Source: Sporolactobacillus sp. THM19-2 (lineage in GTDB: Bacteria; Bacillota; Bacilli; Bacillales; Sporolactobacillaceae). Taken from it: DNA of 64,000 bases. Where the stretch lies: NCBI RefSeq assembly GCF_004153195.1, contig NZ_SEMC01000004.1, positions 124,001-188,000 on the forward strand, given 5' to 3'. Every line of letters starts with the position of its first letter. The first letter of the stretch is position 1. The notes beneath the pieces were generated by a model. That model saw only the letters and a program-made list of their open reading frames with translations. It made no database searches and had not been told where the DNA came from. Shown here piece after piece: positions 1-9,071 of this stretch. Both the position numbers and the translations under genes were made by a program.

Positions 1-1616
1 TCCTTTATCCCGATGACTCCAACTATGAAGGGCGTTTATTACGACTGAAACAGGAATACTTCTTTGTTTCCGCAGGTGTTCAGAGTATTGTCCGGCATTA
101 TCAGAAGATGGGTTTAACGATGAATCATCTTGCTGAGAAGGCAGGGATTCATATTAATGATACACACCCTGCACTATGTGTTCCGGAACTCATGCGGATT
201 CTCCTCGATGATGAGAAGATGGACTGGGAACATGCCTGGAACATAACAATCCATGTTATGAGCTATACGAATCACACGATTATGTCAGAAGCGCTTGAGA
301 AGTGGCCGGTTGATATGATCAAAACGTTAATCCCGAGAGTTTATCAGATTATAGAGGAAATCGATCGCCGTTATGTTCAGAAGATGCTTACCCTCTATGA
401 CCGGGATCTCGTCGAACGTACGCGGATTATTGAGGGTCATCATGTGAAAATGGCCAATCTGGCGATCATCGGCAGCCATAGCATTAATGGTGTAGCTAAA
501 ATGCATACAGCAATACTTAAAGAAAAAGTCCTGCATGATTTCTTTATCATCTATCCTTCACGATTCAACAATAAGACGAATGGGATCACGCAGCGGCGAT
601 GGCTGATGCTGGCAAACGAACCACTCAGTAAACTGATCAGCAGAAAGATAGGCAGCGACTGGGAGAAAATACCCACAGAGCTGAAAATGCTGAAGGCTTA
701 CCGGAATGATGAGATGACCCTCCAGGAGCTGGCGCATATTAAACGGATCAATAAGAAGAGATTCGCCGATTATATCCTGGAAACCATGAAGATCAAAATC
801 AGCCCGGATGCCATTTTTGATGTACAAATTAAAAGGTTGCATGCGTATAAAAGGCAATTGCTGAATTTAATGCACATCCTCTATTTGTACTTTCAGCTGA
901 AAGATAACCCGAAAGCCGATATCTATCCAAGGGTCTTTATATTTGGAGCAAAAGCGGCACCGAGTTACACCTATGCAAAAGAAATTATCAAACTAATTAA
1001 TTCTGCAGCTGATCTGATCAACAATGACCTGGCAATCAACGGAAAACTAAAAATTGTCTTTGTAGAAAACTATGGTGTGTCGCTTGCCGAACGGATCATC
1101 CCCGCGTCTGACGTCAGCGAGCAGATCTCTCTTGCTTCAAAGGAAGCATCGGGAACAAGCAACATGAAACTGATGCTTAACGGGGCCGTAACTCTGGCCA
1201 CACTGGATGGAGCAAATGTGGAGATACGGGATCGTGTAGGTCCGGATAACATTGTTATTTTTGGCCTGACCGAGCAGGAAGTTTTTCAATACTATGCGGA
1301 CGGATCCTATCATTCGTCGCATTATTATGAAAAAAATCCAGCCATCCGACGAATTCTGAACGCCCTGACAGATGGTACCATTCCTGGAATCCGCCAGGAG
1401 GGACAGGATATATTTGATTCACTGGTGAAGTATGGAGATGAATTTTTTGTATTAAGGGATTTTGATTCTTATGTGCATGCTCAGAAAAAAATTGATCGCC
1501 TGTACCGTGACCCGCTTACATGGCAGAGAATGGCTCTGATCAATATTGCCGGAGCCGGCGTCTTTTCGTCAGATTATACGGTTCGTCAGTATGCCAGCGA
1601 CATCTGGGATGTTTAG
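1..1616 (+). CDS. glgP: Glycogen phosphorylase, 5' end outside window
   Basis: Catalyses PLP-dependent phosphorolysis of alpha-1,4-glucan chains, releasing glucose-1-phosphate in the cytoplasm. The reading frame is open from base 3, so roughly the first third of the protein (usual length about 800 residues) lies upstream. The C-terminal PLP domain is complete: the signature EASGTSNMKLMLNG carries the PLP-binding lysine (codon near 1167) and is followed by TLDGANVEI, as in the family. The internal ATG at 108 is not the start, because conserved phosphorylase sequence (LYPDDSNYEGR) precedes it. A GH13 glucan hydrolase follows 72 bp downstream on the same strand, which suggests one glycogen-degradation operon. 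Confidence 0.95.
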   Translation, partial: LYPDDSNYEGRLLRLKQEYFFVSAGVQSIVRHYQKMGLTMNHLAEKAGIHINDTHPALCVPELMRILLDDEKMDWEHAWNITIHVMSYTNHTIMSEALEKWPVDMIKTLIPRVYQIIEEIDRRYVQKMLTLYDRDLVERTRIIEGHHVKMANLAIIGSHSINGVAKMHTAILKEKVLHDFFIIYPSRFNNKTNGITQRRWLMLANEPLSKLISRKIGSDWEKIPTELKMLKAYRNDEMTLQELAHIKRINKKRFADYILETMKIKISPDAIFDVQIKRLHAYKRQLLNLMHILYLYFQLKDNPKADIYPRVFIFGAKAAPSYTYAKEIIKLINSAADLINNDLAINGKLKIVFVENYGVSLAERIIPASDVSEQISLASKEASGTSNMKLMLNGAVTLATLDGANVEIRDRVGPDNIVIFGLTEQEVFQYYADGSYHSSHYYEKNPAIRRILNALTDGTIPGIRQEGQDIFDSLVKYGDEFFVLRDFDSYVHAQKKIDRLYRDPLTWQRMALINIAGAGVFSSDYTVRQYASDIWDV

Positions 1617-1688
1617 CTGTTTGACTTTTCAAAACAGTATGATGGGAAGAAAGCAGGATCCGGATGATGACGGGGAGTGGGATGACAG

Positions 1689-3563
1689 TTGGATTCACGT
1701 CGTATTTATTTTAATTCCTGGTCGGAAACATACCGAAAACCGTTTGGAACAGTTCAAATCGGACAGTTTGTTCATTTTGCCATTGATGTGCCCCTGGCTG
1801 AAGTAGAGCATGTCTTTCTGGTGATTAAGAAGGATGGGCTTGATTTTCAGCATGTAGAAATGAAGCTGGATTCTGAAAACCCCTTCCGATTTAAGATATC
1901 ATTTTCTACCAACGCACCAGCTGGTCTCTATTTTTACCATTTCCAAATAGAGTACAGGGATGAAAAGGGAACCCGTAAAACTGTGTATTACGCAAAATCT
2001 GCTGACAACTTCGGCGGCGAAGGACGGGAACTGGATGATCCATCTGCCCTTCAGCAGTATCAGCTGACGACCTGTTCCCGCTATGATCCTGCACCGGAAT
2101 GGTATACACACGGGGTTATCTATCATATTTTCGTTGACCGCTTTAATAACGGGAATAGCCATCACAGAATTGATCATCCGAAGAAAAATTCCTTTATTTA
2201 TGCAACAGAAGAAGATTCGCCTTATTATATCCGAAACAGCAAGGGGGAAATTGTGCGCTGGGATTTTTTTGGCGGGAATCTGTCGGGCATCATAGATAAG
2301 CTTCATACATTGCGCACACTCGGGATTACCATCCTTTATTTAAGTCCTGTTTTTGAGGCAAGCAGTAATCATAAATACAATACCGGGGATTTTCGGAAAA
2401 TTGATCCGATGTTCGGTTCGGAGAAAATATTTGAAAAACTTGTTGCGAAAGCCGGCAGGATGGGGATACACATTATACTGGATGGCGTATTCAACCATGT
2501 CGGTGCGGACAGTGTGTATTTCAACAAATTTGGTCATTATGGAGCAGGCGGAGCTTATCGTGATCGCAGCTCCCCTTATTATGGCTGGTTTACATTTCTT
2601 CACTATCCTGATCGTTATGAAAGCTGGTGGAATATCGATGATCTTCCATCCATTGACCATAATAACGAAAGTTTCCGTCAATTTATTTATAAGTCTGATG
2701 AAAGTGTCATTGATCGCTGGACGAGAATCGGTATAGGCGGCTGGCGGCTTGATGTTGCAGACGAATTGCCCGATGATTTTATAACCGGGATACGACATGC
2801 ACTGGATCAATATAACAGACCCGGAGAAGAGAAGGTGCTTATCGGTGAAGTCTGGGAGGATGCATCAAATAAACTGGCCTATGGCAAAAGACGGCATTAT
2901 CTGGAAGGTGGTGCACTGCATGGCGTAATGAATTATCCTTTTCGTACGCTGATTATTGATCTTCTCCTTGGCAGGATCACTGCCCGTCATGCTGCCAGAG
3001 CAAGTTTTACTTTAAAATCAAACTATCCGCGTGCTGCGTTTTTCTCCAATATGAACAATATCGATACTCATGATACGGAACGGATCCTGACTGTACTTGA
3101 TGGCAAGAAACAGAAACTGAAGATCGCAGTCTGGATGCTTATGACTCTTCCTGGAGTGCCGTGCATTTACTATGGAGATGAAGCCGGACTCACGGGTGGA
3201 AAAGATCCGGACAATCGACGTTTCTTCCCCTGGGGACGTGAAAACAAAGAAATAGAAGCTTTCTTTCGAGCTGCAATACGGGCACGCAGGACAGATGAAA
3301 ATCTGCAAACCGGAGATTATTTTCCCTTTTCTGCCGGAAATCTGTTTGGATTCATCAGGGCCAGGAGTAGATTTACCTATACCGTTTTGATTTTCAATCC
3401 TGCTGAAGAGGTCCAGATGTTTTCTCTGGATAAAGTGCATGATGAGACAGGCGGTGATCGAATCAGACAAATGATCGGGTATCTTTTTAAGAGCCCGTTT
3501 GATCTGCTCCCGTTGCAATTTGTCAAAAAAGAGGCAAAGAACGTTAAACCGTCAAAAAAGTAA
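1689..3563 (+). CDS. GH13 alpha-glucan hydrolase (neopullulanase/alpha-amylase-like)
   Basis: Cytoplasmic GH13 enzyme of 624 residues; no signal peptide is visible. An N-terminal beta-sandwich (about 1-125) resembles that of neopullulanase/cyclomaltodextrinase-type enzymes and precedes the (beta/alpha)8 barrel. The four GH13 regions are present: DGVFNH (265-270), GWRLDVADE (351-359, nucleophile D355), GEVWE (acid/base E387) and IDTHDT (459-464, D462). The start is a TTG with GGGGAG 11 bases upstream; no ATG in frame fits the conserved N-terminus. It lies directly behind glgP, so it probably opens branched or linear glucans for phosphorolysis. Exact specificity (pullulan, cyclodextrin or maltodextrin) cannot be read from the sequence. 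Confidence 0.9.
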   Translation: MDSRRIYFNSWSETYRKPFGTVQIGQFVHFAIDVPLAEVEHVFLVIKKDGLDFQHVEMKLDSENPFRFKISFSTNAPAGLYFYHFQIEYRDEKGTRKTVYYAKSADNFGGEGRELDDPSALQQYQLTTCSRYDPAPEWYTHGVIYHIFVDRFNNGNSHHRIDHPKKNSFIYATEEDSPYYIRNSKGEIVRWDFFGGNLSGIIDKLHTLRTLGITILYLSPVFEASSNHKYNTGDFRKIDPMFGSEKIFEKLVAKAGRMGIHIILDGVFNHVGADSVYFNKFGHYGAGGAYRDRSSPYYGWFTFLHYPDRYESWWNIDDLPSIDHNNESFRQFIYKSDESVIDRWTRIGIGGWRLDVADELPDDFITGIRHALDQYNRPGEEKVLIGEVWEDASNKLAYGKRRHYLEGGALHGVMNYPFRTLIIDLLLGRITARHAARASFTLKSNYPRAAFFSNMNNIDTHDTERILTVLDGKKQKLKIAVWMLMTLPGVPCIYYGDEAGLTGGKDPDNRRFFPWGRENKEIEAFFRAAIRARRTDENLQTGDYFPFSAGNLFGFIRARSRFTYTVLIFNPAEEVQMFSLDKVHDETGGDRIRQMIGYLFKSPFDLLPLQFVKKEAKNVKPSKK

Positions 3564-3657
3564 GTGCTCCTATTTCTGAATCTGTATGCTCATAATTGCT
3601 TCATGATCCTGTTGCAGGGGGAAAAGACAAGCTGATGTATTCATCTCGTGTAAAATT

Positions 3658-3700
3658 TTTCAATATTTATTGAAATTGGCACTCTTTTTTGTGCTATGAT
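3658..3700 (+). promoter_or_regulatory. Probable ilvE promoter with overlapping palindrome
   Basis: The palindrome TTTCAATATTTATTGAAA (3658-3675) ends in TTGAAA, a usable -35 box. TATGAT (3695-3700) follows after a 19-base spacer, which is slightly long. The position suits a repressor or CodY-like regulator, but the match to the CodY consensus is poor. A leader of about 120 bases follows, with a hairpin (ACCGGC/GCCGG near 3774-3790). No T-box core motif is visible. Confidence 0.4.
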
Positions 3701-3829
3701 TAAGATACACAAAAAAACAGAGCTGTACTGTACAAGAGACCCGTGCAGGGGAGGACCGGATAGGGGTTCTCTTACCGGCAAAAAGCCGGAACAGTATCTG
3801 TGATATACCAAAATCCAGGAGGAGTTTAC

Positions 3830-4750
3830 ATGTCAGAATCTTATGTGTATTATCAGGGGAAGATTGTCAAAGAAGACGATGTTAAAATCAGCGTCCGCAG
3901 TAAGGCATTTAACTATGGACTGGGTGTTTTTGAAGGCATCCGCGCATACTGGGATGACAAAAGCGAACAGCTTTATGGATTTAAGCTCAGGGAACATTAT
4001 GAGAGACTGAAACAATCTGCCAAAACGGTTAACCTGAATTTCGATCTGACTGTTGATGATCTGATCAAAGGAACCGTGGAACTTCTGAAAGCAAATAACT
4101 GTCGCACGACTACATATGTCCGCCCGATTGTATACAATGACGCACAGGATATTGGACCCACTCTTGACGGTAAAGATGTCAAGGTTGTGATCTATACCCA
4201 GCCATTAAATAAGTATGCCGGCAAGCCGGAGCTGAGTGTTGGCGTTACCTCATGGAAAAGGATCTCCAATAACCAGCTCCCACCGCGTACCAAAGCTACC
4301 GCAGCTTATATGAACTCTGCACTGGCTGCACTTGAAACAAAAAGCGCCGGATTCGATGAAGCGATCTTCCTGACGAATGGCGACCATGTCTGTGAGGGAT
4401 CCGGTGAAAATATCTTCATCTTTCGGAAGGGTAAACTGGTTACACCACCACCTGCAGACAATATCCTTGAAGGAATCACCCGTGATCTTGTTATGAAACT
4501 GGCTAAGGAAGAACTCGGGCTTGAAGTTGATGAACGGAGTATCTCCAGATCTGAGCTGTATGTTGCAGATGAAGTCTTCTTCAGCGGTACTGCCATGGAG
4601 GTCACACCGATTGTTGAAGTCGATCACCGAACGATCGGAACAGGCCATGAAGGTGATGTCTGCAAAAAGATTAAAGAGTTATTCTTTGGCCTGACAACAG
4701 GAAATAACCCAAAATACGCTGAATCATGCACACCTGTTTACGATAAATAA
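3830..4750 (+). CDS. ilvE: Branched-chain amino acid aminotransferase
   Basis: PLP fold-type IV aminotransferase that interconverts leucine, isoleucine and valine with their 2-oxo acids. It has 306 residues, close to the short E. coli IlvE type rather than the longer (about 360) YwaA/YbgE type of Bacillus subtilis. Family landmarks are FNYGLGVFEGIRAY near residue 27, the PLP lysine K155 in PPRTKATAAY, and CEGSGENIF near 188. The start at 3830 has AGGAGGAG five bases upstream; the more upstream GTG at 3800 lies before this site and is not favoured. It is a single-gene unit with its own promoter region and terminator. Confidence 0.93.
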   Translation: MSESYVYYQGKIVKEDDVKISVRSKAFNYGLGVFEGIRAYWDDKSEQLYGFKLREHYERLKQSAKTVNLNFDLTVDDLIKGTVELLKANNCRTTTYVRPIVYNDAQDIGPTLDGKDVKVVIYTQPLNKYAGKPELSVGVTSWKRISNNQLPPRTKATAAYMNSALAALETKSAGFDEAIFLTNGDHVCEGSGENIFIFRKGKLVTPPPADNILEGITRDLVMKLAKEELGLEVDERSISRSELYVADEVFFSGTAMEVTPIVEVDHRTIGTGHEGDVCKKIKELFFGLTTGNNPKYAESCTPVYDK

Positions 4751-4779
4751 TTCGTTTATATTTGTTTAGCATTAATGGA

Positions 4780-4815
4780 GCCGAAGCGACTGATCAATCG
4801 CTTCGGCTTTTTTTT
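4780..4815 (+). terminator. Intrinsic terminator of ilvE
   Basis: GCCGAAGCGA and TCGCTTCGGC form a perfect 10-bp stem around an 8-base loop, followed by eight T residues. Confidence 0.9.
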
Positions 4816-4910
4816 CGCACAAAAGTTCATCATGATATAGATTTTAAATTATGGTGTAAACGTAACTCTGGCTCAACTGGTACTGACTGAGCCAGCTTTT
4901 CCTGATATCT

Positions 4911-5318
4911 TTATTTTGCCTGGGTAATCCGTTCTTTCAACAGGATGAAAAACAGGATCAGGCCGCCTGACAGAATAATATGCCCCATACCGGCAATGCC
5001 GGCGATAGCCGGACCGGATAGACCTCCTGCGGCAGTGATCGTGCCATGAACAGCAAGGAGTGCCACTGTCCATATGACGCCAATATTATAGATCCAGTAA
5101 AATGCAGTGAACAGTTTACTCTTTGATAAACAAAATTGCTTCTCAAGCAAAATAAGGATCAGGAAGAAAAACATCCCGAGAACCAGAAGATGCGTATGCA
5201 GGACTGACAGCATGGTTTTACCTGTAAATCCGGTTATTTTTGTCACTTCACGATAATATATGCCGGCTATGAGTCCCGCAATCATATAACCAAGTGCAGT
5301 ATAATAGAGCCTTTTCAT
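4911..5318 (-). CDS. DUF2871-type integral membrane protein
   Basis: Small hydrophobic protein (135 residues) with four predicted membrane segments (about 5-22, 38-58, 70-92 and 102-122). It resembles the DUF2871 family; HTHLLVLGMFFFLI in the second segment is typical. Histidines in the segments (HTH, VHG, GHI) hint at metal or haem contact, but the function is unknown. Two adjacent ATGs follow GGAGG on the minus strand; the second (5318) has the better spacing of six bases. It appears monocistronic. Confidence 0.7.
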   Translation of the reverse strand: MKRLYYTALGYMIAGLIAGIYYREVTKITGFTGKTMLSVLHTHLLVLGMFFFLILILLEKQFCLSKSKLFTAFYWIYNIGVIWTVALLAVHGTITAAGGLSGPAIAGIAGMGHIILSGGLILFFILLKERITQAK

Positions 5319-5526
5319 CATATTCCTCCAGGTGATATGTATTTTCGACCTGTTTTATTATAGCCTGAAATTCTCGCATGGGAAAAGAAAACGTATCCGG
5401 TGGAGGTAACGATGCCCGGGTTAAAGTTAAAGCGCCCCTGAACAGTGGCTATTCTGCTATTCTATGCATTGAGTCTTATGATACACTAATAATGACAAAA
5501 TGCAGGATTGGAAAGCGAGGAAAAAT

Positions 5527-6426
5527 ATGACACTGACGGTTCATCAACTGACGAAACAGTTCCAGACGTTTACCGCCGTAAATAAACTGACCTTCGAAGC
5601 GGAAAGTGGTAAAATTTTCGGATTAATCGGACAAAACGGGGCAGGAAAAACAACGACATTCCGGATGATCCTCGGCCTGCTGACTCCAACATCGGGGACA
5701 ATCAAATGGAATGGTCAGTCTGTTCATGCCCTGAACAGGAATATCATAGGTTATCTGCCTGAAGAACGGGGCTTATATCCAAAAATGCCGGTAGAAGACC
5801 AGCTGATGTTTTTTGGCAGGTTACGCGGGAAGGATAAGTCGACACTAAAAGATGAAATTGCCTATTGGCTGGATCGTTTTGACCTGACAGATAAGCGAAA
5901 GGCCGCAACTGAAACATTGTCCAAGGGAAATCAGCAAAAAGTCCAGCTGATCGGAAGCCTGATTCATAAACCGTCTCTCCTTATACTGGATGAGCCATTC
6001 AGCGGGCTTGATCCGGTCAATGCAGGTTTGTTAAAGTCGGCCATCATCGATGCGAAAAATGAAGGGGCAACGATCATTTTTTCAAGCCACCGTATGGATC
6101 ATGTGGAAGAGCTGTGTGACCATATCTGTCTTCTGAAGCACGGTGTTTCCCTTTTCAGCGGCCCGCTTCGAGAGTTGAAGGCACAGTTTGGAAAAATAAA
6201 CCTGACCCTGCGCGGGCCATTTACCGCCGAGCAACTATCCGTATTACCGGGTGTCCTGTCTGTATCCCGGGAGCAAGACATGTTCCGCCTGCTTCTTTCA
6301 GGGGAAGAGAACGCACCGGAGATCTTTCGACAGGTGACAAAAGATGGCTTTATTGAGAAGTTCAGCCTTGATTATCTGTCCCTTGAGGAAATTTTTACAC
6401 GGAAGGTGGGTGACCCCCATGAATAA
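5527..6426 (+). CDS. ABC transporter ATP-binding protein (NatA/YhaQ-like)
   Basis: Cytoplasmic ATPase (299 residues) of an ABC-2 type exporter. Walker A GQNGAGKTT is at 35-43, the signature is degenerate (LSKGNQQK), Walker B is LLILDEPFSGLD, and the H-loop lies in SSHRMDHVEE. The C-terminal extension of about 80 residues is usual in the NatA/YhaQ group. The ATG at 5527 follows GCGAGG; an upstream in-frame ATG at 5500 lacks a ribosome binding site. The stop overlaps the following permease gene by 8 bp, so the two are translationally coupled. The substrate is unknown; sodium or peptide export has been suggested for relatives. Confidence 0.85.
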   Translation: MTLTVHQLTKQFQTFTAVNKLTFEAESGKIFGLIGQNGAGKTTTFRMILGLLTPTSGTIKWNGQSVHALNRNIIGYLPEERGLYPKMPVEDQLMFFGRLRGKDKSTLKDEIAYWLDRFDLTDKRKAATETLSKGNQQKVQLIGSLIHKPSLLILDEPFSGLDPVNAGLLKSAIIDAKNEGATIIFSSHRMDHVEELCDHICLLKHGVSLFSGPLRELKAQFGKINLTLRGPFTAEQLSVLPGVLSVSREQDMFRLLLSGEENAPEIFRQVTKDGFIEKFSLDYLSLEEIFTRKVGDPHE

Positions 6427-7663
6427 ATTCCTTGTTCTTTTTTCACAATCCTACCTGAGTAAACTGAAGGCAAAATCTTTTCTAATCACGACACTGATCA
6501 TGCTGCTTGCCATTTTTGCCGCATTCATGTGGCCAACAATCAGCAGCTGGTTATCTTCCAATAACAAAGCTGTCAAAATTGTAATTGTCGATCAGACCCG
6601 TTTGAACACGGCTGCATTTTTCAAAAGTGATAATCATTTGAAATTCAAAAACTTTACGGGTACGCTGGATCAGGCAGATCAAAGTGTGAAAAAGAAAAAA
6701 GCGGACGGGGTGCTTCTGCTGGATCAGAATGCATCCGGTCAGCTTACAGCACAAATCCGTACTGCGGATACAGCCCTTGAGCTTAATTATCAGCAACAAC
6801 TCGATCATTATGTTCAAAATGTCAATCAATTGTTTACCATCAAACAGATGAACCTGACCAATGAGCAGGCCCAGCGCATTCTTTCCTCCCACCTGACACT
6901 CGATCAGCACACGATGAACACGCAGCAGGAAGGAAAGTCTGCAGACAGCAAGACGAAGGCTACGCTGATCTCATATGGCATTGCATTCTTAATATATCTG
7001 TTTGTTCTGTCCTATCTTTCAATGATTTCTTCTGAGATTGCGGCAGAAAAAGACACAAGGATTATGGAAATCATCATATCAAGTTCATCCCCTCTCATAC
7101 ATTTACTCTCAAGAGTTACAGGAATTCTTTCCCTGGCATTTACCCAGATCATCGTGCTGGCCGGTGCTGCCCTGATCATGGCAAAAACGATGAACCACGG
7201 GGAATACTGGAACAGTGTGCAATCCTTTTTTTCTACTGTTTCAGCTGCCTATTTCATCTATGCGATCCTGTTCTTCGTGCTTGCCTGCATCCTTTACACC
7301 CTCATTGGGGCCGTACTGGGCTCCCTTGTCAATAAAGTACAGGATGTAGGTCAGGCCATCATGCCGGTCACTTTCGCATTAATGATTGGTTTTTTTATCG
7401 CGATCAGCGGGATGAACAACCCGGATACACTCCTGATAAAAGTCAGTTCGTACATTCCGTTTATTTCATCGATGATTATGCCGATGCGGATCGGCGCAAC
7501 GGACATGGGGCTTTGGGAGGCAGCGGTCTCATTGATCCTCCTGGCGGCAACGATCATTTGGCTGTTCCTGTTCAGCCTGCGCTTTTATAAGGGTTCTGTG
7601 CTGACCTACACCTCAGGCTCGTTTCTTAAAAAGATGAAACAGGCACTTTCACTTTCCAAATAA
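6419..7663 (+). CDS. ABC-2 type export permease (NatB/YhaP-like)
   Basis: Membrane partner of the preceding ATPase, 414 residues, near the length of B. subtilis YhaP. One membrane segment at about 20-40 is followed by a large extracytoplasmic domain (to about 180) and five or six further segments, the classic ABC-2 layout. The motif EIAAEKDTRIMEIIISS after the second segment is characteristic of this family. The ATG at 6419 lies inside the end of the ATPase gene with GGAAGGTGGG just upstream. The longer reading frame that opens earlier overlaps the ATPase gene and is not believed. Confidence 0.85.
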   Translation: MNKFLVLFSQSYLSKLKAKSFLITTLIMLLAIFAAFMWPTISSWLSSNNKAVKIVIVDQTRLNTAAFFKSDNHLKFKNFTGTLDQADQSVKKKKADGVLLLDQNASGQLTAQIRTADTALELNYQQQLDHYVQNVNQLFTIKQMNLTNEQAQRILSSHLTLDQHTMNTQQEGKSADSKTKATLISYGIAFLIYLFVLSYLSMISSEIAAEKDTRIMEIIISSSSPLIHLLSRVTGILSLAFTQIIVLAGAALIMAKTMNHGEYWNSVQSFFSTVSAAYFIYAILFFVLACILYTLIGAVLGSLVNKVQDVGQAIMPVTFALMIGFFIAISGMNNPDTLLIKVSSYIPFISSMIMPMRIGATDMGLWEAAVSLILLAATIIWLFLFSLRFYKGSVLTYTSGSFLKKMKQALSLSK

Positions 7664-7995
7664 TTTTGCAATCAGGGTGGAAAACCGGACAGGTTTCCCG
7701 CTCTTTTAAGACTTTAGGAAGGATTAAATTTTTATGGGGAAAGGCTGCAGAAAAAAATAAGCCTTCCGGCGGCGCCTGCGACTTGCCAGCCGGCAGGTTT
7801 TTCTTCATTTTACTTATTCTTAATGGAAACATTAGGGGTGTTCGTTTGCCGGCTAATGAAACCATATTTGGACAGAAAACGTAATAAGTGTTAAAGTTAC
7901 GAAGTATAGACTGAGGTCGATAACATATGATCACAAGGACATGAAGCCTTGACGCTTTCAGATACAGTTTGGATCGACAGAAGGGGAGAACATGA
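7664..7995. other. Intergenic region, no gene seen
   Basis: About 330 bases between the ABC permease and plsX. It holds a GC-rich hairpin followed by a T-run (7774-7806) and an AT-richer stretch (7850-7940) that probably carries the plsX promoter. No convincing FapR operator or -35/-10 pair was found. Confidence 0.4.
7774..7806 (+). terminator. Possible intrinsic terminator of the ABC exporter operon
   Basis: CCTGC (7775-7779) pairs with GCAGG (7793-7797), followed by TTTTTCTTC. The stem is short, but inner GCC/GGC pairs extend the fold. Confidence 0.4.
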
Positions 7996-9009
7996 ATGAA
8001 ACTGGCAATTGACGCAATGGGCGGAGATAACGCACCCGGAGCGATTGTTGAAGGGACAGTTCGGGCAGCAGAAGCTTTTCCTGATCTGGAATTTATACTG
8101 GTAGGTGACCGGGCCAGAATTGAACCTCTTCTCAGCGAACATCGTCATATTGACATTCTTCATACAACAGAAAAAATCGAAGGGACGGATGCTCCGGTAA
8201 AGGCTGTACGCAGCAAAAAGCAGGCATCAATGGTTCTTGCCGTGCAGGAAGTCAGAGAAAAGCGTTGCGCAGCCGCCATTTCAGCAGGGAATACAGGCGC
8301 ACTTATGGCTTCAGGACTGTTCGGTGTAGGACGTATCAAAGGAATTGACCGCCCGGCACTGGCACCGACTCTTCCGACGATTCACGAGAACAAAGGATTT
8401 CTCTTTCTGGATGTTGGGGCTAATGCGGAAACAAAACCGGAAAATATGTTGCAATATGCCTTGATGGGGTCGATTTATGCGGAAAAAATTATGCATCGTT
8501 CGAATCCGCGAATTGGTCTTCTGAACATCGGTGAAGAACCGGGAAAGGGCAATGAGCTGACCAAAAAAGCTTATCAGTTATTAAGCGAAGCACCTGTCAA
8601 TTTTATCGGCAACGTGGAGTCACGGGAACTTCTGCAGGGACCCGCAGATGTGATCGTTGCCGACGGCTTTTCCGGCAATCTGGTTCTGAAAAGCATTGAG
8701 GGTACAGCGATGTCTCTGATCAACTTACTGAAAGAAACACTTGGCGGATCACTTTACACGAAGGTATTAACCGGACTGATGTATGGAAAACTGAAGTCAA
8801 TCAAAAATCGTATGGATTACTCAGCTTATGGTGGCGCGCTGCTCTTCGGACTGTCGGCTCCTGTCATTAAAGTCCACGGTGCAGCAAAAAGTGAAGCGGT
8901 ATTTACTGCGATTAAACAGGCTAAACTGCTTGTTGAAGAAGATGTTGTAGGAATCATTGAAGAGACGATCCATGATAAGGATCACACCTGGCTGAACAGT
9001 AAGGTTTAA
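7996..9009 (+). CDS. plsX: Phosphate acyltransferase PlsX
   Basis: Peripheral membrane enzyme that makes acyl-phosphate from acyl-ACP for the first acylation of glycerol-3-phosphate in phospholipid synthesis. Length is 337 residues; it opens with KLAIDAMGGDNAPG and carries SAGNTGALMASG, LDVGANAETKP and VADGFSGN, all PlsX hallmarks. The ATG at 7996 has GGGGAG seven bases upstream. In most Bacilli plsX sits in a fapR-plsX-fabD-fabG-acpP operon; here it stands alone between an ABC exporter and convergent metA. That makes it either a relocated gene or a second copy. Confidence 0.93.
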   Translation: MKLAIDAMGGDNAPGAIVEGTVRAAEAFPDLEFILVGDRARIEPLLSEHRHIDILHTTEKIEGTDAPVKAVRSKKQASMVLAVQEVREKRCAAAISAGNTGALMASGLFGVGRIKGIDRPALAPTLPTIHENKGFLFLDVGANAETKPENMLQYALMGSIYAEKIMHRSNPRIGLLNIGEEPGKGNELTKKAYQLLSEAPVNFIGNVESRELLQGPADVIVADGFSGNLVLKSIEGTAMSLINLLKETLGGSLYTKVLTGLMYGKLKSIKNRMDYSAYGGALLFGLSAPVIKVHGAAKSEAVFTAIKQAKLLVEEDVVGIIEETIHDKDHTWLNSKV

Positions 9010-9020
9010 TATTTATCTGT

Positions 9021-9055
9021 AAAACGGCTCCCCGGAATAAACCGGAGAGCCGTTT
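9021..9055. terminator. Bidirectional terminator between plsX and metA
   Basis: AAACGGCTC...GAGCCGTTT with an inner CCGG/CCGG pair forms a long stem around AATAAA. The minus-strand reading is followed by TTTT; it serves two convergent genes. Confidence 0.7.
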
Positions 9056-9071
9056 GCGTCACGTGATAAAT

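Noticed and set aside
3700-3829. T-box riboswitch upstream of ilvE
   Set aside because: The hairpins lack the conserved T-box sequence and a following terminator.
4870-4895. Hairpin GGCTCA/TGAGCC as terminator of the DUF2871 gene
   Set aside because: On the minus strand no T-run follows, so it cannot be called a terminator with confidence.
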